From Deltaproteobacteria bacterium Ga0077550 (GTDB lineage: Bacteria > Myxococcota_A > Polyangia > Nannocystales > Nannocystaceae): a stretch of DNA of 64,000 nucleotides. Positions 58,838-64,000 of the stretch are shown here, one piece after another. Position numbers and translations under genes: made by a program. The stretch lies in contig LNFB01000210.1 of NCBI GenBank assembly GCA_001464385.1, positions 62,001 through 126,000 of the forward strand. The letters are read 5' to 3'. The notes below the pieces were generated by a model. That model was not told where the DNA came from. It made no database searches and worked only from the letters and a program-made list of their open reading frames with translations. The number at the start of each line of letters is the position of its first letter. The stretch's first letter is position 1.

Positions 58838-60589
58838 TCACGCGCCGTCGCCGGTAGCGGTCGCGTTGCCGGCCGCCGCCATGCGCTCGAGGGCGCGGCT
58901 CGCCGCCTCGCGGCCCGCGTTGAGCTGCCGCACCATGCTGTCGACCTCCTGCTCGAAGCGGTCCCGCGCGGCCTTCTCCTCGGCGTCCTTGTGGAACGAG
59001 ACGTAGTCGCCGATGAGGTCCCGCAGCTTGTCGAAGGCGATGCGCCGCGAGAGCCGCTCGATGATGCGGGCGCGCTCCTCGAAGTCGGCGCGGAAGTACT
59101 CGTCGGGGTACTCGAAGTCCTGGATGAGCGCGCGGACGTTGCCCGCGATCGACTCGACCGCGCGGCCGCTGACGTCGGCGTCGACGCAGGCCTTGCCGAT
59201 CTCGAGCCACTGCACGTCGGTCGCGTCGACGAAGCGGACCTGCGCCCGCAGGAGCACGTCGCGCAGCAGGCGGACGTAGTCCTCGGGCGTGGTCGGGCCG
59301 CGGACCTGGAACGGGTTCTGGGCGATGCGCGAGATGGTCGCCTCGTCCATCTGCATGAAGTTCGCGTCGCAGATCATGAACCACTTGCCGTCCTTGGGGA
59401 TGAGCGTGCCGTCGAAGATCCCGAAGACGGCGCCGAGGTTGTTCTTCTCCTCGGAGCGCAGATCGCCGCTGTCGCGCGAGGCGAACGCGGTGTCGATGTC
59501 GGGCCAGTACACCCCGCAGACCCCGTCGAACCCGTAGACCTCCTCCTTGAAGATGCGCACGAGCTCGTTGGCGCTGGCGTTCTGGTACGAGCTCGCCCAG
59601 TCGGTGCGACGGATGACGCGGAAGCGGGCCGGGATGTCGCGCTGTTTGCAGTACTCGAGGAAGTAGTTGCCGATGGCGTGCGCGGTGATGGTCTTGCCGC
59701 AGCCGGGTCGGCCGAGGGCGAACAGGACCGGGTTGATCTGCTTGGGGCTGCGACCGCGTCGGAGGTCGAACGCCGCGACGTCGCGGGCCAGCCGCAGACC
59801 GGCCTGCATGAAGTCGCCGTTGCCGACGACGTCCTCGAGCTTCACCGGCTTGAGATCGACGACCGGATCGCCGAGCGCCCGCGCGGCGAACCCCTCGTAG
59901 CGGGTGTTGCCGACGGTGACCTTGCGCTGCGCGAGCGCGATGCCGAACGGACGCAGGCGTCCGGCGTGGGTCAGGCGCTCCACCGCGGCGCGCAGCTGCA
60001 GCACGAAGGCGTGCAGCGTGGTGGAGAGCCACACCTCGCGCTCGGCGAGGAGCTGCGCGGTGGCACCGGGCCGCAGCCCCGCCTGGACCTCGACGTAGCG
60101 CGCGGCGAGCTTGAGCACCCGGGCGATGACCTCGCGCGCTGGCTGCTCGAGCAGCTCCTCGAGCCCGTCGGCCTCGAGGCTGCCATCGGTCACCGGCGTC
60201 GGTGCGAGCTCGGCGAAGGCGCGACCGGCCGCGTCGCACCACACCGTCGCCGCGAACGCGCCGATGAAGAGCTTCTGATCGCGGGTGGGCTCGGGGATCG
60301 CGAACGTCCCGGTGCGGGCGATGTCCTCGAGCAGCGCGCCGTGCAACGCCTCGCCGGCCGCGAGCGCCAGATCGCCGGCCTCGACGACGGCCTCGAGCAG
60401 TCGCAGCGTCATCACGGTGTGCCCGAACGGCGCCTTCGCGACGCGGTGCAGCGCCTTGGCGAGGGACTCCGAGACCGCGCTGCGGACCCCCGCGCGATCG
60501 AAGCCGCCGGGCGGCGGGCTCACCGAGATCGGGCTCGCGGGGGCGGGCGCGGGTCCAGTTGCGGGTGCGGTCGGATCGCCGGAGGACAT
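58838..60589 (-). CDS. AAA-family ATPase of unknown role
   Basis: 583 residues from ATG 60589; TACCCT at 60603-60598 ends 8 nt before it and there is no Shine-Dalgarno site. The N-terminal 240 residues are mostly helical. The ATPase core starts near residue 290: Walker A ALGRPGCGKTITAHAIGNY, a DIDTAF acidic segment as possible Walker B, and WFMICDANFMQMDEATISRIAQNPF as a sensor-like region. The C-terminal 80 residues form a charged helical tail (FHKDAEEKAARDRFEQEV). It resembles chaperone-type AAA proteins that act on a partner complex. The partner is not evident here. Confidence 0.82.
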   Translation of the reverse strand: MSSGDPTAPATGPAPAPASPISVSPPPGGFDRAGVRSAVSESLAKALHRVAKAPFGHTVMTLRLLEAVVEAGDLALAAGEALHGALLEDIARTGTFAIPEPTRDQKLFIGAFAATVWCDAAGRAFAELAPTPVTDGSLEADGLEELLEQPAREVIARVLKLAARYVEVQAGLRPGATAQLLAEREVWLSTTLHAFVLQLRAAVERLTHAGRLRPFGIALAQRKVTVGNTRYEGFAARALGDPVVDLKPVKLEDVVGNGDFMQAGLRLARDVAAFDLRRGRSPKQINPVLFALGRPGCGKTITAHAIGNYFLEYCKQRDIPARFRVIRRTDWASSYQNASANELVRIFKEEVYGFDGVCGVYWPDIDTAFASRDSGDLRSEEKNNLGAVFGIFDGTLIPKDGKWFMICDANFMQMDEATISRIAQNPFQVRGPTTPEDYVRLLRDVLLRAQVRFVDATDVQWLEIGKACVDADVSGRAVESIAGNVRALIQDFEYPDEYFRADFEERARIIERLSRRIAFDKLRDLIGDYVSFHKDAEEKAARDRFEQEVDSMVRQLNAGREAASRALERMAAAGNATATGDGA

Positions 60590-60676
60590 GCCGCCCGAGG
60601 GTAGCAGGTGGCGCGCCCGTCGCCCGGAGGTCCCGCTGCCACCCCCGGTGCGCGCCCTCGTGTACGCTCGAACGCC

Positions 60677-61453
60677 ATGAGCGAATCTCCCGACGTCCGC
60701 GTCGACGTGAGCGACCGGGTCTTGACCCTGCAGATCAATCGCCCCGCGAAGAAGAACGCGCTGACCCTGGCGATGTACGACGCGATGACCGCGGCGCTGG
60801 ACCGCGCCCTCGAGGATCCGCAGATCCGCACCGTGCTGCTGCGCGGCTCCGAGGGCTGCTTCACCGCCGGCAACGATCTCCTCGACTTCATGCAGCGGCC
60901 ACCGAGCAGCGCCGACTCGCCGGTCGGGAAGTTCCTCGAGGCGCTCGTCGGCCACCCCAAGCCGATCGTCGCCGCGGTCGAGGGCGTCGCGATCGGCGTG
61001 GGCACGACGATGCTGCTGCACTGCGACCTCGTGTACGCCGCCCCGACGACGCGCTTCCAGCTGCCGTTCGTGCCCCTGGGCCTCGGGCCCGAGGCGGGCT
61101 CCAGCCTGCTGCTGCCCCAGCTGTGCGGTCACCAGCGCGCCGCCGAGCTGCTGCTGTTGGGCGAGCCGTTCGACGGCGCCAAGGCCTTCGAGCTCGGCCT
61201 GGTCAACCGCGTCGTCGAACCCGAGGGGCTGCACGCGTGGGCCCGCGAGCGCGCCGTCGCCCTCGCGACGCTGCCCCCCGCGTCGATCCGCCTGACCAAG
61301 CGCCTGCTGCGGGCGCCGATCCGCGCGACGCTCGAGGCGGCGATGTCCGACGAGAGCACCGCGTTCTTCGAGCGGCTCCGGGCGCCCGAGGCGGCCGAGG
61401 CGATGTCGGCGTTCTTCGCCAAGCGCAAGCCCGACTTCTCGCGGTTCGACTGA
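60677..61453 (+). CDS. enoyl-CoA hydratase/isomerase family protein
   Basis: 258 residues. Crotonase features: LQINRPAKKNALTLAMYDAM, oxyanion-hole segments SEGCFTAGNDLLDF (about 63-76) and VEGVAIGVGTTMLLHCDLVYAA (about 105-126), and catalytic-loop PFVPLGLGPEAGSSLLLP with one active Glu. Likely a beta-oxidation or related acyl-CoA enzyme of the PaaG/enoyl-CoA isomerase subgroup. TACGCT at 60663-60668 ends 8 nt before ATG 60677 and no Shine-Dalgarno site is seen. Confidence 0.95.
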   Translation: MSESPDVRVDVSDRVLTLQINRPAKKNALTLAMYDAMTAALDRALEDPQIRTVLLRGSEGCFTAGNDLLDFMQRPPSSADSPVGKFLEALVGHPKPIVAAVEGVAIGVGTTMLLHCDLVYAAPTTRFQLPFVPLGLGPEAGSSLLLPQLCGHQRAAELLLLGEPFDGAKAFELGLVNRVVEPEGLHAWARERAVALATLPPASIRLTKRLLRAPIRATLEAAMSDESTAFFERLRAPEAAEAMSAFFAKRKPDFSRFD

Positions 61454-61508
61454 TCGCGTTCACGCATTCCGTCGTCGGGACTCGCCGTCCGTCGTCGGGA
61501 CTCGCGTT

Positions 61509-62219
61509 TCACTCGTCGGGACACGCCGGGCGCTTGGGTGGCTTCGCGCCGCGCCGCAGCTCCCAGTGCCACGGCTCGCCCGCGACCGTCGCGACGAAGC
61601 CGAAGCGCCGCGCGTTGAGTTCGAGCCACGCGTGGACCTCGGGCCACATCGCGATGTCGACGGCGCGGCCCATCTGATGGTTGCTGTACCCGGGCTTCGC
61701 CGCGGGCGAGCAGTTGTTGCAGGCGCAGCTGCGGTAGCAGTCGTAGAAGTACTGCTGCTCCTCGTGGGTCCGGTACGCGCTGAAGATCGTCAGCGCGTGC
61801 CCCTCGGCCGCGGCCGCCTCGCGCATGGCCAGGTAGGCGTTGGCCGTCGCACGCTCGATCGGCGCGCCGTCGATCGTGACCAGGGTGATCGGCGTCCTGC
61901 GGCCGCGGCGATAGCCATCGGCGGCGACCGGCGTGCAATCGAAGTCCGGCGTGCCGACCGCCACCGGGGCCGGCTCGAGTGGCTCGGGGATCTCGGGCTC
62001 GGGCGCCGCGGGCGGCGAGGGATCGACCTCCGGGGAGTTCCCCGGGGCCCGCTCGGCGAGGGCATCGGGCCGCGCTCGCAGGGGATCCGCTTGGCGAGGC
62101 TGCGCGATGGGGCGGCCGGCGAACGCCAGGGCGAGCTCACCTCGCGTCGCGGCGACGAGGATCCCCCCGGCCAGGAACGCGATCGCGAGGCGGGTGGTCC
62201 AGCGGCGCACGGAACCCAT
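61509..62219 (-). CDS. VanY/M15-like D,D-carboxypeptidase-type peptidoglycan hydrolase
   Basis: 236 residues. N-terminal membrane anchor or signal (LAIAFLAGGILVAAT), a Pro/Glu/Ala linker, then the peptidase domain: FSAYRTHEEQQYFYDCY (about 150), the zinc motif GYSNHQMGRAVDIAMW (S-x-H-x2-G-x-A-x-D, about 179) and PWHWEL (W-H, about 218). These are the M15B/DUF882 ligands that bind Zn and cleave D-Ala-D-Ala. A CACNNC insertion near residue 168 is unusual. It is convergent with the enoyl-CoA hydratase gene. Confidence 0.9.
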   Translation of the reverse strand: MGSVRRWTTRLAIAFLAGGILVAATRGELALAFAGRPIAQPRQADPLRARPDALAERAPGNSPEVDPSPPAAPEPEIPEPLEPAPVAVGTPDFDCTPVAADGYRRGRRTPITLVTIDGAPIERATANAYLAMREAAAAEGHALTIFSAYRTHEEQQYFYDCYRSCACNNCSPAAKPGYSNHQMGRAVDIAMWPEVHAWLELNARRFGFVATVAGEPWHWELRRGAKPPKRPACPDE

Positions 62220-62457
62220 CTCGAAGCCTGACACGCACGGCGGCCGCGATCGTTCCGACGACCGCGCCCGGCGTCGAGGCTCGATTCCGCGTGCTCGCAC
62301 GACCCGCCTGTCGGGGAGAATCCCGCGTTCGCCGCCGCCGCCGCCCCGCCCGCCCGGCGACCACGCATGCGGACTTGCGAAGGTGGGACCATCTCGACAC
62401 CATGGAGCCCAGTCCTCGGCGCTCCGCGCGACGAAGGACGCTTGGGGGCACACAACG

Positions 62458-63624
62458 ATGCGGGATCTTCGGCGGCACAGCAGCACCATCTTCGTCGCGC
62501 TCCTCGGGAGCGCCTGCACGACGTCATCCGACGCGACACCGGACGGCGATGGAATCGACGACGCTGGAGCAGCGGATGGATCGAGCGGTGCGGGCACCGG
62601 CACGGACACCGGCGGCGCCCCGGGCACCACGGGCGCGTCGTCGGCCGATCCGAGCAGCGCGGGATCCGAGGGCGGCACGACGCAGGACGGCATGGGCTCG
62701 CCGGTCGTCTGGGACGTCGGTGGCGTCGGGGACGTCCCCGAGGTGACCTGCGGCGCACCCACGGTGGTGCCGTGCGACAGCGACGACGACGATCCCTGGC
62801 ACGCCATCGGCCTCAACTGCCCCGGCGGCTCGCAGGTCGAGGGCGAGGTCAACGGCGATCCCATGGCCTTCTACGTGCACGAGGGCAACATGGGGACCTT
62901 CGAGCCGCCGCCGTTCCCCCCGCGCGAGGGCGAGAAGTTCCTCGTCATGTCCAGCGGCCACGCGGCGGACATGGCCGTGCCCAACCTCTACGCCTCGAAC
63001 GACACCAACGGCTTCATCGACAACGGAGCCAATCCGCCGGCGCCGATCAATGTCGCGATGGTCTCGCCGACCGACACGTGCGCCGACGACCCGAGCCTGG
63101 TCGGCACCGGCGACTGCTCGAACACGATCCAAGAACAGTGGGATCAGGGCAGCGGCGCGTACGACTACGCGGAGCTGCGGTTCACCGCGGAGGTCCCCTT
63201 CGAGACGTACGGCTTCAGCTACGACCTCGCGATGTTCTCGACGGAGTACCCGGTGTACTACCAGTCCGGGTTCAACGACATGTACATCGGCTGGCTCGAG
63301 TCCGAGCTGTGGACCGGCAACATCTCGTTCGACGAGATGGGCAACCCCATCTCGCTCAACGCCGGCTTCCTCGACTACAAGGACGCGCCCAACGACTTCG
63401 ACTGCCCTGGCGCCTGCGCGGCCCCGGAGCTCGCCGGCACCGCGATGGTCGGCCACGCCGGCACCAAGTGGTTGACCACCACCGCCGGCGTGACGCCGGG
63501 CGAGGACATCACGATGGTGTTCGGCGTGTTCGACGTGTCGGACCCGGTCCTCGACACGATCGTGTTCCTCGACAACTTCCACTGGGGCTGCGAAGGCGGA
63601 GCGCCGGTGACGATCCCCGGGTAG
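62458..63624 (+). CDS. secreted lipoprotein, choice-of-anchor-like domain
   Basis: 388 residues. Signal with lipobox-like LLGSAC, a Gly/Thr/Ser/Ala linker to about residue 85, then a folded domain with VTCGAP, CDSDDDDPWHAIGLNCPGG, FYVHEGNM, the segment AYDYAELRFTAEVPFETYGFSYDLAMFSTEYPVYYQSGFNDMYIGWLES and a final LDTIVFLDNFHWGCEGG. This resembles the choice-of-anchor L and related beta-sandwich families of secreted myxobacterial proteins. A function is not known. Start ATG 62458 gives the signal peptide. No clear ribosome-binding site. Confidence 0.8.
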   Translation: MRDLRRHSSTIFVALLGSACTTSSDATPDGDGIDDAGAADGSSGAGTGTDTGGAPGTTGASSADPSSAGSEGGTTQDGMGSPVVWDVGGVGDVPEVTCGAPTVVPCDSDDDDPWHAIGLNCPGGSQVEGEVNGDPMAFYVHEGNMGTFEPPPFPPREGEKFLVMSSGHAADMAVPNLYASNDTNGFIDNGANPPAPINVAMVSPTDTCADDPSLVGTGDCSNTIQEQWDQGSGAYDYAELRFTAEVPFETYGFSYDLAMFSTEYPVYYQSGFNDMYIGWLESELWTGNISFDEMGNPISLNAGFLDYKDAPNDFDCPGACAAPELAGTAMVGHAGTKWLTTTAGVTPGEDITMVFGVFDVSDPVLDTIVFLDNFHWGCEGGAPVTIPG

Positions 63625-63657
63625 GAACGTCGCCCGGCCCTGGCCGCCGCCCGAGCC

Positions 63658-64000
63658 CTACGGGCAGTCGCTGTCGAACCCGGACCGGAAGGTCCGGCCG
63701 CTCGCGAAGGTGAGCAGGTGGGTGTTCCCGCCGTAGGGCCCGTACGTGTAGAGGTTGCTGCCGTCGACCAGCGTCGTCCCCGACGGCTGCGGGCAGCCGC
63801 CAAGGCACGTCCAGTTGCCGCCGTCGAACGTGTCGGTCGCCGACGGCACGGGGAAGTAGGTCGTGTTCGTGGCGCGGATGCCCGTGCCCTCGGGATCGAG
63901 GGCCGCCTCGGGATCGAGGATCGCCTGGTAGACGTCGCGCACGATGACGACCGGATCGACCTCGCCCGCCGGGATCGCCTCGAGCTCGGCCTCGCCGCGC
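63658..64000 (-). CDS. C-terminal part of a secreted protein of unknown function
   Basis: The frame is open from the window edge to TAG 63658 (114 residues visible). It reads RGEAELEAIPAGEVDPVVI at the start, then GIRATNTTYFPVPSATDTF, a CLGGCPQP Cys pair, LYTYGPYGGNTHLLTF and ends FRSGFDSDCP. The Tyr/Gly/Thr-rich beta style and paired cysteines suggest an exported protein. The start and family lie outside the window. Confidence 0.7.
   Translation of the reverse strand, partial: RGEAELEAIPAGEVDPVVIVRDVYQAILDPEAALDPEGTGIRATNTTYFPVPSATDTFDGGNWTCLGGCPQPSGTTLVDGSNLYTYGPYGGNTHLLTFASGRTFRSGFDSDCP

Overview
This window is a high-GC (about 70 percent or more), gene-dense chromosomal stretch from a bacterium. 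Several traits point to a myxobacterium (Myxococcota), most plausibly a Nannocystis/Plesiocystis-like lineage: five Hanks-type Ser/Thr kinases in 64 kb, many lipoproteins whose lipobox cysteine is followed by a Ser/Thr/Gly/Asp-rich linker, a TonB/AgmX-type C-terminal domain on a VIT/VWA protein, an FHA-AAA regulator, and the rpsB-tsf-pyrH-frr block set among secreted proteins of unknown function. This placement rests on gene content only. No rRNA, tRNA, CRISPR array, insertion sequence or prophage gene was recognised.

Layout. 1-1686: 5' part of ligA. 1854-6927: two secreted lipoproteins and an M16 protease lipoprotein. 6941-10629: a small unknown protein, a Ser/Thr kinase with a PEGA domain and a TPR membrane protein. 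10689-13711: a ligand-binding lipoprotein overlapped by a formylglycine-generating-enzyme-like lipoprotein. 13800-16703: a 58-residue protein, a small membrane protein, a HIT hydrolase and a polytopic membrane protein. 16740-24087: envelope proteins, including a lipase-like lipoprotein, a DUF4331 protein apparently split over two genes, duplicated Cys-rich domains, a DUF255 thioredoxin-like protein, and a Thr-Gly repeat protein with a C-terminal membrane/Arg-cluster tail. 24249-27219: kinase and ECF sigma factor, convergent. 27291-30836: two coupled gene pairs (unknown envelope pair; SDR plus QueA-like enzyme). 31016-31891: orphan beta-class DNA methyltransferase. 31982-35001: frr, pyrH, tsf, rpsB. 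35278-39794: rhomboid protease, two lipoproteins, a TMTC-like GT-C/TPR membrane protein and a 40-residue lipoprotein. 39817-47714: a Cys-motif protein, poly(A) polymerase, a methyltransferase, the VIT/VWA/TonB-C protein, and an MFS transporter divergent from a Rieske oxygenase. 47888-56429: a signalling island with ECF sigma plus coupled kinase, an FHA/GGDEF-like/AAA regulator lacking the GAFTGA loop, and two coupled kinases with altered DFG motifs. 56635-64000: a beta-propeller-like lipoprotein, a putative Fe/2OG oxygenase, an AAA ATPase, an enoyl-CoA hydratase, a VanY/M15-like peptidase and secreted proteins, the last truncated by the window edge.

Two initiation styles are visible. Genes inside coupled pairs usually start at ATGA, GTGA or TGATG overlaps with a good GGAGG-type site. 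Many first genes lack a Shine-Dalgarno site and instead carry a TANNNT hexamer ending 6-10 nt before the start codon, as expected of leaderless transcripts.

The strongest candidates for something undescribed are the signalling island at 47888-56429 with its sigma/kinase paralogue at 24249-27219, the split DUF4331 pair at 18817-20183, and the leaderless-promoter pattern.
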